Shown piece by piece: positions 20,352 to 31,024 of a stretch of 64,000 nucleotides of DNA. The notes beneath the pieces were generated by a model. The model was not told where the DNA came from and made no database searches. It saw only the letters and a list, made by a program, of their open reading frames with translations. The position numbers and the translations under genes were made by a program. The DNA is from Synaphobranchus kaupii. Lineage: Eukaryota; Chordata; Actinopteri; Anguilliformes; Synaphobranchidae. Location: the NCBI GenBank assembly GCA_029718625.1, contig CM056381.1, positions 54,616,157 through 54,680,156 on the forward strand. Direction: 5' to 3'. Position 1 is the stretch's first letter. The number at the start of each line of letters is the position of its first letter.

Positions 20352-23300
20352 GTTTAGACCCGTTCCAGTGCATTACAATAGCCGCGGTGTGCATGAAACA
20401 ATAGTGCACAAACATTTTGACCAAAAACACCATCGCAGTCACATCCTCTGATAATTACGCGCAACAGCAGAAATCATTTTCCACAGCCGCCATTCCATGG
20501 TTAGAATATGTGAGTCATTGGGAAAAGTTTTTCATTCAGCATGCCTTGAACCAGGGGGAGGTTAAGATGGGTAACTATTATCTAGATGGGTATTCAGAGG
20601 TGGACGGCGTTCGGACAGCTTTTGAATTTGCGGGGTGTTTTTTTTCATGCTTGCCCTCAATGTTTTAATTTAAGCACAATTAACCCTCTCACAAAAACAG
20701 ATTTTGGTTCAATATATCACAAATTTCAAGAGAAAATTGACACTGCATCGCATATACAACCTGAATGTTGTAGTTATGTGGGAGCACGAATGGGTAAGAC
20801 TTAAACGTGAGAGTCCCGAGGTTCAGGAGTTCCTGCGACATCATGACTACCCGGAACGTCTGCAACCTTGGGATGCTCTGTTTGGCGGTCGAACTGATGC
20901 GTTGCAACTTTACTACAAGGCTCAAGAAGGTGAGAAAATACAGTATTTTGATTTCACCAGTCTATACCCGTTCGTGACCAAAACTAAAGTTTACCCAACA
21001 AATCACCCCATCATCATCTTCTGTGACTTTGAACCGATCGAAAACTATTTCGGTCTGGTCAAAGCCAGGGTATATACCCCAAGAAAACTTACAATACCTG
21101 TGTTACCGTACAGAGTCTCTGGTAAATTAATGTTTCCACTTTGCCGGTCCTGCGCAGAATCTGAGCATCAAGGTGTGTGAACATTCTGATGAGTTGCGTT
21201 CTCTCACAGGTGTATGGTGTACCGTTGAAATGATTAAAGCTATTGAAAAAGGTTACATCATCGACAAAATCTTTGAAATTTGGCATTTCCAAGATGGGTC
21301 CGATTCTCTTTTCAGTGACTATATTGAGACGCATTTAAAGGGCAAACAAGAAGCGTCAGGATACCCCTCTTGGGTTTCTGATGATTCTGACAAGGCTGCC
21401 TATGTGCAGAGTTACTGGGAGAAGGAGGGTGTTCGTTTAGACCCAAACAATATTTCAGTAAACAAAGCCAAGAGACAAATTTCAAAACTGTTTTTAAATA
21501 GTCTTTGGGGTAAATTTGGTCAGAGAAGCAACCAGACAAACATAACCTTGTTCCGTGATCCTGAACAGTTTCTGCAATTCATGTTTTCAGACGAGTATGA
21601 CATCTCACACTTTTCATTTCTTAAAGAAGCAGTAGCTCTGGTACAGTGGAAACTTACTAAGTGTTTTCCAAAGGTCCCCAGATACAGCAATGTGTTCATT
21701 GCGGCCTTCACCACAGCTTATGCCCGGCTCGAGCTTTATGATGTCATGGATAAAATGCCTGACAGGGTTCTGTACCACGACACCGATTCTGTAATCTTTG
21801 TGAGCCGACCAGGTGACTGGATGCCTTCTCTAGGTGATTTTTTGGGAGAATTGACTAGTGAGCTAGACCCCGGTGACCACATTGTTGAATTTGTATCAGG
21901 AGGGCCTAAGACGTACAGTTATAAAACACGGTTAGGTAAAACATGCATGAAAGTTAAAGGTATAACCCTGCATCATACTAACATGCAAGTTGTCAATCTT
22001 TCATCCCTCACAGAATTGGTACAACACTATGTACAGAATCCAGAGGCCCCAGCTCGTGAAATTACGAGCAACACACAACAAATTGTGAGGAATAAGGGAG
22101 GATTCTCTCTCAGCAACTGCATAGTTTCTAAAAGATTCAGGGTAGTTTACAACAAAAGGGTCCTGCTCCCTGATTTCAAAACCTTGCCATATTCAATTCA
22201 ATTTTATTTATATAGCGCTTTTCACAGATGACTGTCACAAAGACGCTTTACAGAACAGAAAGGGGAGGAAAGGGGAAATGGGAAATGCCAGCTCTAAGCC
22301 CCCAGATAGCAGAGGTAAAAACTGAGGAGAAAGCAGAGGAGAAAACCCTCATACTGTGGCGAGAAAAAACTCCCCGATGGGAAGAAATCTCGAGAGGAAC
22401 CCGGCTATTGGGGGATGCCCATCCTCCACTGGCCTATGGGTTGATTATTTCATAGGGAGGTATTCTACTCTGATGACTCCGTCATGTAGAGATCAGCAGT
22501 GGCAGGTGGGGGGCGCCTAGCTGGTCTTCGGCTGGAGCTCCGGGCCAGGAGGGGGGCGGGGGGAGGGCTCGGGAAACTCAGGAAACTTGGGCTAGAGTTC
22601 CGGGCAGGTGCCCAGAGCAGGGAAGAGGAAAAAAGAAAAAAAACATTGTTAGGGGGTTCAGATGGTAGCAGAACAAGCAGAGCAGGAGAGAGAGGTGCCT
22701 GCGTGCGATAAGGAAACCCCGGCAGAATAAGGCTATGGCAGCATAGCTAAGGGCTAAACAGAGGCAGGGGCCAATACAGCCATGAGGGCAGGCTTGAGAC
22801 AGTCACCACCAGACCATGACTGGCCCAGCTTAACACAGCACTACCAATAATGATCCAGTGACAGCACTGACTGCTCAGTCCACCAGAGACTCTATAGCTT
22901 ATGCCAGCCACCCACTCCTGCCCCTCAACTATAGGACAGACTAAAAAGATGGGTTTTAAGCCTAGCTGTAAATAAACTGATAGTGTCTGCACCCCGAACA
23001 TGAGCAGGCAATTTGTTCCATAGGAGAGGAGCACGATAGGAAAAGGCTCTACCACCTATGGTACTTTTAGCTATTCTAGGAATAACAAGGAGGCCTGCGC
23101 CCTGCGAACGGAGCGTTCGTGAGGGATTATCAGGGAAAAGTAAATCACTTAAATATAAGGGGGCAAGCCCATGTAAGGCTTTAAAGGTAAGTGACAGAAT
23201 CTTATAGTCTATTCAAAATTTGACTGGCAACCAGTGAAGTGAAGCTAACACTGGGCTGATGTGTTCAAATCTCCTAGTTCTCGTGAGAATACGAGCTGCT

Positions 23301-24650
23301 GTATTTTGAATTAGCTGAAGCCCTTTCAGAGAGGAATTTGCACATCCAGACAAAAGAGCATTACAGTAATCTAATCTAGAAGTAACAAAAGCATGGACTA
23401 GCTTTTCAGCATCATGTAGGGACAGTATTTTTTGAATTTTTGAGATATTCCTCAAGTGATAGAAAGCAACCCTAGAGATGTCCTTAATGTGTGTATCAAA
23501 TACGAGATCTGGATCAAACGTAACACCAAGATCTTTAATGACAGCACTTGAAGTGATTGAAATTCCATCAATGTTAGGCATATAGCCAGATAGTTTGCAT
23601 CTCAGGGACTTGGGCCCCACTACCATTACCTCTGTCTTATCAGAGTTTAGCAAGAGAAAGTTATGGGTCATCCATTCCTTTAATAATAATGCATGGCATT
23701 ATTATTAAAGATATATAGATATATACCTTTATATACCTTTATATCTATAAGACAAGCTTCCATCTTTGACAGCTGGACAACTTCATCAGGCTTGACTGAT
23801 AGATACAGCTGGGTGTCATCTGCATAGCAGTGGAAGTTAATGCCATGTTACGAATGATTTGTCCCAGGGGAAGCATGTATAGAGAGAAGAGCAAAGGCCC
23901 AAGGACAGATCCTTGTGGTACTCCATATCTAACCCTAGACTTATAGGAGGAGTCATTGTTAAGATGCACAAATTGATATCGGTCTGATAAGTATGGAAAG
24001 AGCCAGTCGATGGAGGAAAACCAGGAAAGAGCCAGTCGATGGAGGCCAACAATATTTTCAAGCCTATCCATAAGCATGAGGTGATCAACTGTGTCAAATG
24101 CTGCGCTTATATCTAGAAGCATGAGTACAGAGATGTAGCCACTGTCAGAAGCAAGGAGTAGGTCATTGAATACTTTGACTAGGGCTGTTTCAGTGCTATG
24201 AGAGGGTCAAAAACCAGACTGAAAAACTTCCAATATTTGATTAGGGTGCAAAAATGACCAAAGTTGTTTTTAAATTACCTTTTCTATTAATTTAGAGAGG
24301 AACGGAAGGTTCGAGATAGGCCTATAGTTAGACAAGTCGTTCATATCCAAGTTTGACTTCTTAAAGGAGCACAGTTTTCTGCATTCTAATCTACCATTTC
24401 AATATTTCATATTTTCCAAAAAATCATAAAGATTGGATTGTGGTTTTTGAGATATGGGCCCTCAAGAACAGCTCCATCTCCAGAGCAGATCCAGCCTTAT
24501 TTACCACATTTCCCATATCTCCCTGCGCACGCTTAGGTTTGGTGTGCATGAATATGTAATAGGGGGCGTACACGCCACTGCTGCGAGCACGGTGACGAGC
24601 TAACTGTTCAAGTGAAGATACCGCAGAAAATTCTTGCCTGTCTGCCCAAA

Positions 24651-24902
24651 ATGCCATCGTGCACCGTACGTGGGTGCGATATTAAGTCAGGATACCGTTT
24701 GCCCAAAAATGAGACGAGGTGCATCCAGTGGCTGGCAGCAATTAACAACCTGATCTATCCGATAAATTTGCCAAAAAAGGATTATGACAAAGTTCGTGTT
24801 TGTTCGAAACACTTCAAGCCAGAGGACTTCCAGCATGACTATAGTGGCGAATTACTGGGAGCTAAATCAAATAATTTGCTTGTCGAGTCTGCGGTACCTT
24901 AA
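24651..24902 (+). CDS. THAP zinc-finger protein (83 aa), transposon-borne
   Basis: The product is a complete THAP-type C2CH DNA-binding domain: Cys4, Cys9, Cys51 and His54 as ligands (C-x4-C ... C-x2-H), the invariant Trp27, and a carboxyl AVP motif at 81-83, right at the stop. The start at 24651 (MPSCTVRGC) is the family start; an upstream in-frame ATG at 24612 adds 13 residues that do not belong to the fold. In Kolobok and P elements this domain binds transposon ends. Here the downstream catalytic part is missing, so the ORF may be a truncated first exon or a stand-alone DNA-binding protein. The frame is undamaged. Confidence 0.85.
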   Translation: MPSCTVRGCDIKSGYRLPKNETRCIQWLAAINNLIYPINLPKKDYDKVRVCSKHFKPEDFQHDYSGELLGAKSNNLLVESAVP

Positions 24903-25377
24903 GAAATATTGGAAATTCTGGCATTTTTATTTAAAATTTTACTTTATTTAATTTGACTTATTTTTAGATATTTCAGTATGTGTTGTTCAACTACTGCACA
25001 ATGTGCCCCTTGGGGACAATAAAGACTTACTACTACTATTATTACAATATCACCTTTCTGTATTTTTTTTGTCTTTGTTTACCTTGCCATAATGAAGATA
25101 ATCTTATGTTGAAGTAACAACCATTCCAAATAATCAATTACAATCCCTGTGATTTTATTGAATGTGATAGAGGTATGCATTTTCAAACTTAGACCTTGTA
25201 AACCAACAAATATGTTGGGAATTTATACTAAGCCAACTCAACAGGAGAAATAGTAACTATAGCATTGTATGTCTATTATTGAACACTATGGGCAAACTTT
25301 TCTGACAATTATGGCCACATTTTTACAATAATAAAACAAAAGTAAAGCGTCAGGTATCACAAAGTGCAGAGTCTGTT

Positions 25378-26252
25378 TCAGTCTTCGTCGGTGTCCAGAA
25401 ATCCAACATATTGACCATCGGGAGAGGGGTATCTTTGACGTACTGCAGAGACTACACACGATGGCAGCACAACTCTTACACCTCTCCCCAGTCGTTCGCC
25501 ATGGAGTACCCATTCCAATAGCCAACGATTAGCGGTCAGTCTGAATTGCCTAACGTTAAATAAAGGGGTGACAGAAAAAACTGGTTATAGTAATGTAATA
25601 TCTGTTGTTGCACAAAGGATGCTAAATGAGCTGCTAGATAGCCATCTAGGTATAGCCAACAAGTGACTGATTCCGACAGTAGCCTAACTGACGTTACATG
25701 GAATGTCCGAATCTTGGTGTCATGCTGGCAAGCACAACATATCGACTTTAACATAAGTTTAGCAAACGTTTTGATACAGCTTGTTAGCTAGATATTTACT
25801 CACTCGTCGCTTAGTTGCCCTCCTGGACCCCTTGGTTGTGGATAGTTCTTCCAGTTAATCCTCCTATTGCTGCAGAAGAAGTTAGTAAGTACTGCATGAT
25901 GTAGCAAGGGTTCAAAGTTGTTATTGGCAGTGATGCAAATTCTGTGTTCGGTTTCTGCCAACAGCCGTTGCCCTCGATCCCATTTGCGGCAGCAAAGGCT
26001 CTCCATCTCTGTAGGCATGGGTTCACAGTTCCCACACTGACACCAATTTATATTCCCACTTCTCTGCTCTCTGTTAGCTTCGGCTGCCTCGTCCTCCGCT
26101 CTCTGTCTCTCTCGCTCACATAAATCTTCCTCTGTAAATTCCGGTTCAAAACTGTACGGTTGTATATCTTCGTCAAAATCGAAAAGCTCGTCCTCTAACT
26201 CCGCAAACTCAGAGCTGTCCGCCATATCTCTCAGGCTATAGTCGTCGGCCAA
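25378..26252 (-). CDS. P2X7 C-terminal (ballast/Zn-Cys domain)-like protein, two exons, transposon-borne
   Basis: I infer exon 1 at 26252-25804 and exon 2 at 25549-25378. The donor is GTGAGT and the acceptor TTAG, the split codon rejoins cleanly, and the frame runs 206 codons from ATG to TGA. After an acidic 70-residue head comes the cluster WCQCGNC (Cys71, 73, 76), PMPTE (79-82) and a CC pair (87-88). Exon 2 ends with LPSC (Cys181) and a GQYVGF segment. This is the pattern of the cytoplasmic tail domain of vertebrate P2X7 receptors, which has PSCC and GQYSGF in its last 30 residues. No P2X channel domain or membrane segment is present. It lies in a TTAA-flanked element and is transcribed away from the THAP ORF's end. 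Function unknown; nucleic-acid, zinc or nucleotide binding would be guesses. Confidence 0.75.
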
Positions 26253-27980
26253 GATAGGCCAGGTGATATTTGTACGCTAACGTTACCATATTTTCGTGGG
26301 AGTGTCATGTGATCGCCTGGATGGGTGCCCGCCCATAAACCAGTCTCTGTGTTCAAGGGTGGAGTTTGAGCGCCCGTTACCTTCTGGGAAACAGGAGATT
26401 CAAGCCAAACACGTCCAGTGACGTCACTGGACGTGTTTGCCCTTTGAAGTTTTGCCGCCGTATTTCCCATAAATAGGAAACGGCTGCACTGACGGTGATT
26501 TTAAAAAGGCCTACACACAGAATTTAAGCATTTAATCCAAATAATCTCAATTTAAACAAGCCTGACTGTGCTCCTTTAAGAAGGGGTTTGATGACTGCAA
26601 GTTGGAGAGTCGGTGGTATATGTCCAGAGGCTAAAGAAGCATTGACAATATGCAACAGTGGTGTTCCAATCACTGGCAGTAGCTCCTTCCGTAGCTTCGT
26701 TGGGATAGGGTCTAGAAGACAGGTAGAAGATTTTGAAGAATTTACTATAGTATTAAATTCAAAGGAGTTCAGATAGGCCACCCGTCCATCTGAAGATTCT
26801 GCATCCAAGTGGTGAGTGGACAGAAGGGCAGACCCTGTATGAGGGGTGGTAGAAGAACTTTGAATCTTGTCCCTGATTTTTATAATTTTGTCATCAAAGA
26901 AATTCATAAAGTCATTGCTACTAAATGGGATTGAAACACAGGGATCAACATGATTCTTCGGGCAACAGTGTTAAACAGGTACCTAGGATTGTTTCTATTT
27001 TCATCTATCAAAGTAGAGAAATATAAGGAACACGCTGTGATAAGGGCATGTTTATAATAGAGAAGGCTGTCTTTCCAGGCATGGAGGAACACCTGCAATT
27101 TAGAGGAACGCCATTTGCGCTCAAGTTCACGTGAAGCTTGTTTGAGAGCACGAGTATGGTCATTGTACCAGGGAGCTAGTTTCTTATTGCAGACTTTCCT
27201 CTTCTTAAGAGGTGCGATAGTATCCAGGGTTCTACTAAGTACGTTAGTAATGTCAGTCAGCTGATCAATTTAGTTTTTATGTCTGCATTTGTGTATGCAT
27301 TTTGGCTGGAGCCAAGAAAATCCCCACAGTGCACAAATGAGCCTGGGAGCTCATTAATAAAATCATTTGCAGATCTGGAGGAAAGCTTACGACTAAAGTA
27401 GAATGTAGTATCTGATGGCACATGACAGACTTGTGAAAGGTGAAAGGTAATTAAATAATGGTCTGATAACACAGGATTTTTAGGCATGACTGCTATGTTT
27501 GTTATTTCTGTATTATACGTTAAGACCAGATCAAGAGTATGGTTATGAGAATGGGTGGACTGATGTATATGTCGATTAAAGCCAATGGGTTCAATGATTG
27601 ACAAGAATGCTGATCTGAGAGGATCACCTTCACTATCCATGTGAATATTAAAATCACATACAATTACTATTTTATCTGAATTGACAACCAGGCTGGAAAG
27701 GAAATCAGTAAACTCAAGTAAAAAACCACTGTATGGACCTGGTGGCCTATATAAAATTACAAGGGGAAAACTGATTGCTTTTCTATCTGGATGTGCAAAA
27801 CTGAGAACAAGCACTTCAAAACAGTTAAATTTGTAGGCAGACTTCAGAGTAGCAAAGAGATTAGAATTATATATAGCACCAACACCACCTCCACGACCCG
27901 TCAGACGGGGAACTTTTAAAAAACATTTTTTTTTTTTAAATTAGCCATACAAACATCCCTAATAGGCTTCTTAGCAAAGC

Positions 27981-29005
27981 CTACTTTAGGTCGGGGGACA
28001 GACACTGTCTCAATAGCATGGAACCTGGGCAGCAGTTTTTGGGAACAAGCAGAAATCTGTGTAAGACAGTAGTTCTGCTGCCTGGTCTTGGCTCTGGTGT
28101 GTCAGGAAATAGACTTTCTGAGACTAAGATAGATTCCTGGAAATAAGAGCGGCACCCTCCCACGAGGGGTGAATACCATCTCTTTTCAAAAGACCAGGCC
28201 TCCCCCAGAAAGTACTCCAGTTGTCTACAAAGCCAACACCGTTTGCAGGGCACCAAACAGACAGCCAGTGATTTAGTGATGAAAATCTGCTGTAGATTTC
28301 GTCACCACGTCGAGAGGGGATGGGACCAGAGCAAATGACTGACGCAGACATCAGTTTCGCCAAATCACACACCGATTTAAAATTATCTTTGGTGATCTCC
28401 GATTGCTTCAACCGGACATCGTTAGCGCCGACATGAATAAAAATTTTAGAGAACTTATGTTTAGCCAGCACTTTTAAGTTTGCTTCGATGTCCGTCGCTC
28501 TGGCCCCTGGGATACATTGGACTCTGGTGTCACTAAATTCACGTTTCTTAAAATAGAGTCGCCAATCACCAGAGTTCTTTTTTTAACAGGTTTCACAGCC
28601 GGTGCGTTACTGAGGGGGGAGAACCTGTTGGAAACGTGAATGGGTTGTTTGTGCACTGGTGGAGGCTTAGGTTTTCAACTACGTTCCCAAACTGTAATCC
28701 ACCCGCCTAGCTGCGAAGGCTCTGCCGGGGTCCTACTTAAAGACAGGCTAACTGGTGCATCCGGAACCGTAAAATATTCTAAAAACATTTCAGTATCTCA
28801 AATTTCGTGTAAGGTGCGGATGCGAGTTTCCAATTCAGCAATCTTCTCCGTCAACCTAGCATTTAACTTACACTTATCACAGGTAGTTATCATTAACGCC
28901 AGAGAAGAAATAACTAAACATATCGCACACAGAGCAAGAGACAGCCCAAGAAGGAGAGACAGAGTGAGAGATGGACGAAACAGGCGAGCCGAAAGCAGCC
29001 ATTAG
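27981..29005 (-). pseudogene. LINE ORF1 with SGNH/GDSL esterase domain (broken)
   Basis: The frame at minus 28471-28124 has the block IHVGANDVRLKQ and, near its end, RDGIHPSWEGA, which fit block III (GxND) and block V (DxxH) of SGNH hydrolases. The block I region GDSILRN lies in minus 28656-28474, with a frameshift between. Esterase domains in ORF1 are known for some CR1-group LINEs. The upstream part near 28790-28860 could form a short coiled coil, but it is interrupted by stops. Confidence 0.8.
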
Positions 29006-29055
29006 ACCCCGTAAATTACTTACATTTTATCTGGCTGTATTGAGTTTGTTTGCTC

Positions 29056-29168
29056 ATGGATGATATAGGACGTAGAGAGAACTTAAGCGCTTTATTGCTA
29101 GTACTGTAGTCCAAGGATTATTTTCAGACGAGGATGTCAAAAGAATAAGAACGAGATTCAAAAAATAA
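29056..29168 (+). pseudogene. Short ORF upstream of the ATPase, one frameshift
   Basis: An ATG at 29056 opens a basic peptide that begins MDDIGRRE. One base away in frame it continues as KRFIASTVVQGLFSDEDVKR and ends TAA at 29166-29168. A single-base indel near 29078 explains the break. The peptide is about 37 residues, charged, and lies just before the ATPase. I do not recognise it. It could also be the displaced end of a longer ORF cut by the LINE insertion. Confidence 0.35.
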
Positions 29169-29246
29169 AAATAAAGCGAAAATTCTGCAGCAAATTTTCA
29201 GCAGCTGTTTGGAGAAACGCCGTTCAAACAGGAAACAGGAAACCAT

Positions 29247-29924
29247 ATGGATTCTATACAAGTGTTTGGGGTTGAGGGTTTTGATAACTGCCTTCAACAT
29301 CCTTTTTCATGCATAATCTCAGGTCCATCAAACAGCGGTGTTTTTGTGAAAACACTGCTCGAAAATGCACAACATGTATTGTCAACAGTACCGCAGAACA
29401 TTGTATGGTTTTATTTGTGCTGGAAACCCATGTATGATGAAGTGCTTTGTAAAATAAAGAATGTTCATTTTGTAGAAGGTCTTCCTGAATCTTTGACCGA
29501 TGAAGTTTTGCTACCTTTGCACAAAACAAATATGGTAATTGTTGATGACCTTATGCAGGCAGCCAGTCAGAGCTCTGAAATTGAGAGAGCTTTTACCAAG
29601 CATACACACCATAGAAACCTAAGCATCATATATCTTGTTCAGAATATTTTCTTCCAGGGTCAAAACACCCGCACAATAAATCTTAATGCAAACTATATTG
29701 TTCTGTTCAAAAATCCAAGAGATAAAATGCAAGTTAATGTTTTGGCACGGCAAATGTACCCCAGACATTCAAAGTTTTTCCTTGAATGTTTCGATGATGC
29801 GACCAGAAAACCTTATGGCTACCTATTAGTGGACTTAAAAGCGCAGACGCCTGAGGAATACCGCATCAGAACTGGTTTGTACGCTCCAGAGTGGCCGGTA
29901 GTTTATGTGCCAAAGAAAAAGTAA
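29247..29924 (+). CDS. Packaging ATPase (A32/FtsK-HerA type), P-loop damaged
   Basis: The 225-residue frame is the DNA-packaging ATPase of the Polinton/adintovirus late module, which powers genome entry into the capsid. It starts MDSIQVFG and has the hydrophobic strand FSCIISGP of the P-loop near residue 20-28. Walker B is MVIVDDLM near residue 96-103. A sensor-like LVQNIFFQ follows near residue 131, then a conserved carboxyl region. The P-loop reads GPSNSGVFVKT: the Lys-Thr/Ser pair that family members carry right after the second Gly is missing, which fits a 6-base in-frame deletion. Length is normal. The frame is open, but the protein should not bind ATP normally. The next gene overlaps its last 20 bases. 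Confidence 0.88.
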   Translation: MDSIQVFGVEGFDNCLQHPFSCIISGPSNSGVFVKTLLENAQHVLSTVPQNIVWFYLCWKPMYDEVLCKIKNVHFVEGLPESLTDEVLLPLHKTNMVIVDDLMQAASQSSEIERAFTKHTHHRNLSIIYLVQNIFFQGQNTRTINLNANYIVLFKNPRDKMQVNVLARQMYPRHSKFFLECFDDATRKPYGYLLVDLKAQTPEEYRIRTGLYAPEWPVVYVPKKK

Positions 29925-30264
29925 TACGTCTGCGCGTATTAAATGGAACTGGACGCTTCTAAAAGCCCTAATTGAAGGTAATGCACGGCAAAGATGTACC
30001 ATATTACAGTCTGCTTCTGGTGAACTTATAAACACAATTTGTGAATTAGCTCTCAATGTTTTACGCGGCAATATACCCCTAACAGATACACAACTGAAAA
30101 AAATAAGAGAACAAAAGGTCGGAATTAAACTGTTGGTTAACAAAAGATCATCTATTCGAAAGAAGAGAGAAATTATTCATCAAAGGGGCGGATTCCTTCT
30201 GCCTCTACTGAGTGTCGCAATACCGTTTCTCACCAGATTGATAGCGGGTCGCAGCGGCGTTTAA
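29905..30264 (+). CDS. Conserved late-module protein, basic with hydrophobic tail (119 aa)
   Basis: The frame overlaps the ATPase end by 20 nt and stops 7 nt before the next ORF, so the three are probably expressed as one unit. The middle (about residues 20-75) is a helix-rich segment, LLKALIEGNARQRC, typical of a small protein that recurs beside the ATPase in Polinton-like elements. Residues 80-94 are strongly basic (KRSSIRKKREIIHQRGG) and residues 96-112 are hydrophobic (FLLPLLSVAIPFLTRLI), which suggests a membrane-active or virion-internal protein. The function is not established. The frame has no visible lesion. Confidence 0.6.
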   Translation: MCQRKSNTSARIKWNWTLLKALIEGNARQRCTILQSASGELINTICELALNVLRGNIPLTDTQLKKIREQKVGIKLLVNKRSSIRKKREIIHQRGGFLLPLLSVAIPFLTRLIAGRSGV

Positions 30265-30271
30265 AAAAAAC

Positions 30272-30916
30272 ATGGAGCACGCCCAAAAAATGTTTCTCGT
30301 GCCTCAAAGCCAGCTGGACAAATTAAAGAATCTTACTTTTACCCCGGAGCCAATCCAACAAACTGTTGAAAATGATTTGGATCAAACCATACGTAACATC
30401 TTATCAAGGACTGATGTTGGTCCTCATGAGAAAGCAAAACTGTACACGATTGCTCTACCGCGTTTCATAGTGCTGGTCAAACAAGGTGAAGCCGAAATGC
30501 AACATTTAACCCTATCATTGCCTGATGAGGGCTGCGATAATGTCAGGACTGACACCGCCCGAGTTGAAGATTTTGTACAAAGCGTGCTACCTAGAAGCCG
30601 GAAAAATGCCACCTACGTATTGGATAAAATTTTTAAATCAGGAAATGTCGCAACGTGGAACGATAAAGGGGAGTTTGTGTTTAATGGCACAGCTGTAAGT
30701 GGTTCGCATATGTTGGATCTAATAAAGAACATAACAGCCCCTCACAAAATTTCTGACGATAGAAGACCCAGGGGTTGGGGGGAATTTATAGAGGCTATGG
30801 CTATGCTTAATATGCCTCTTTCTGTCATACCTAATCAAAATGTGCGCGGCAAGATAAATCGACACAAAAAAATACCAAATAGCATTTACACCTATGACGT
30901 CAGAACCAGGCCTTAA
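30272..30916 (+). CDS. Conserved late-module protein of Polinton-like elements (214 aa)
   Basis: The product is mostly helical in appearance. It begins MEHAQKMFLVPQSQLDKL, has a long charged middle, and a carboxyl third with WNDKGEFVFNG and DDRRPRGWGEF. Proteins of this kind are common in Polinton/adintovirus-like loci, often annotated only as hypothetical, and lie next to the packaging or capsid genes. No catalytic motif is seen. The frame is intact from ATG to TAA and lies 7 nt after the previous ORF. A plus-strand AATAAA at 31035-31040 follows 120 nt downstream. A structural or assembly role is inference from position. Confidence 0.6.
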   Translation: MEHAQKMFLVPQSQLDKLKNLTFTPEPIQQTVENDLDQTIRNILSRTDVGPHEKAKLYTIALPRFIVLVKQGEAEMQHLTLSLPDEGCDNVRTDTARVEDFVQSVLPRSRKNATYVLDKIFKSGNVATWNDKGEFVFNGTAVSGSHMLDLIKNITAPHKISDDRRPRGWGEFIEAMAMLNMPLSVIPNQNVRGKINRHKKIPNSIYTYDVRTRP

Positions 30917-31024
30917 GGCTGTTTTTTCATCCCCCGTTTTAGACCATTCAGCGTGGATAGATTTCTGAAGCTGTTGAGTGAGTGTGTTTGCTTTAAATTA
31001 TCAAAATGTAAAGTTTAACATGTT

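Larger units (their letters stand above)
13876..22192 (+). pseudogene. polB: Protein-primed family B DNA polymerase (Polinton/adintovirus type), broken
   Basis: It would replicate the linear genome from a protein primer. Three coding blocks (13876-14389, 15644-17136, 20359-22192; about 3.84 kb, near 1280 codons) are separated by a hAT MITE and an L2 LINE. The order fits DNA_pol_B_2: a Cys-rich segment near 16290-16480; exonuclease motif I YDFEC (near 16573); exonuclease motif II HNLKGYDG (near 16722); polymerase motif A DFTSLYP (near 20950); motif B KLFLNSLWGKFG (near 21486); motif C YHDTDS (near 21774). The carboxyl end, LPDFKTLPY, is cut by the CR1-type LINE within a few codons of where the family normally stops. 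Frameshifts lie near 13965, 15800, 16170-16260, 16500-16560, 16680-16720, 17085, 20400-20640, 20760-20790 and 21170. The start at 13876 is the first ATG after the small ORFs and gives a basic Cys-containing head. Confidence 0.9.
24365..26575. mobile_element. Kolobok-like DNA element, TTAA target
   Basis: The inverted ends AGGAGCACAGT are flanked by TTAA (24361-24364 and 26576-26579). Joining the flanks restores the LINE sequence around CTTC-TTAA-GAAGG, which confirms a clean insertion. The element carries a THAP-domain ORF on the plus strand and a P2X7-tail-like gene on the minus strand. THAP domains plus TTAA duplications are characteristic of Kolobok transposons. No transposase catalytic domain is visible, so it is non-autonomous or deleted. 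Confidence 0.75.
22945..27950 (-). pseudogene. LINE ORF2: endonuclease, reverse transcriptase (broken and split)
   Basis: The endonuclease part (minus 27814-27257) has VILYRPPGPYSG, CDFNIHMDS and SDHYLITF. A linker (26907-26576) precedes the reverse transcriptase, whose blocks read LDISAAFDTVDH and YGVPQGSVLGPLLFSLYM. The YxDD region is scrambled by a frameshift near 23800-23830. The carboxyl part (23671-23213 and on to about 22945) has LNSDKTEVMVVG and SRLDYCNALLSG, typical of the CR1/L2 group. Multiple frameshifts and the 2.2-kb insertion at 24365-26575 disable it. Confidence 0.88.
22193..29015 (-). mobile_element. CR1/L2-type LINE with esterase ORF1, split by a Kolobok-like element
   Basis: On the minus strand the order is ORF1 (about 29000-27980), ORF2 (about 27950-22945) and a 3' tail ending at 22193 in the reverse complement of TTCAATTCAATTTTATTTAT, a widespread teleost LINE/SINE tail. 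It interrupts the last codons of the viral polymerase. A second, internally deleted copy of the same family lies at about 60260-61210. I could not fix the 5' edge or the target duplication. Confidence 0.85.

Noticed and set aside
22499..22711. 70-codon plus frame rich in Gly/Arg
   Set aside because: Antisense of the 3' untranslated region of the minus-strand LINE.
28640..29005. 121-codon plus frame
   Set aside because: Antisense of the broken ORF1 of the minus-strand LINE.
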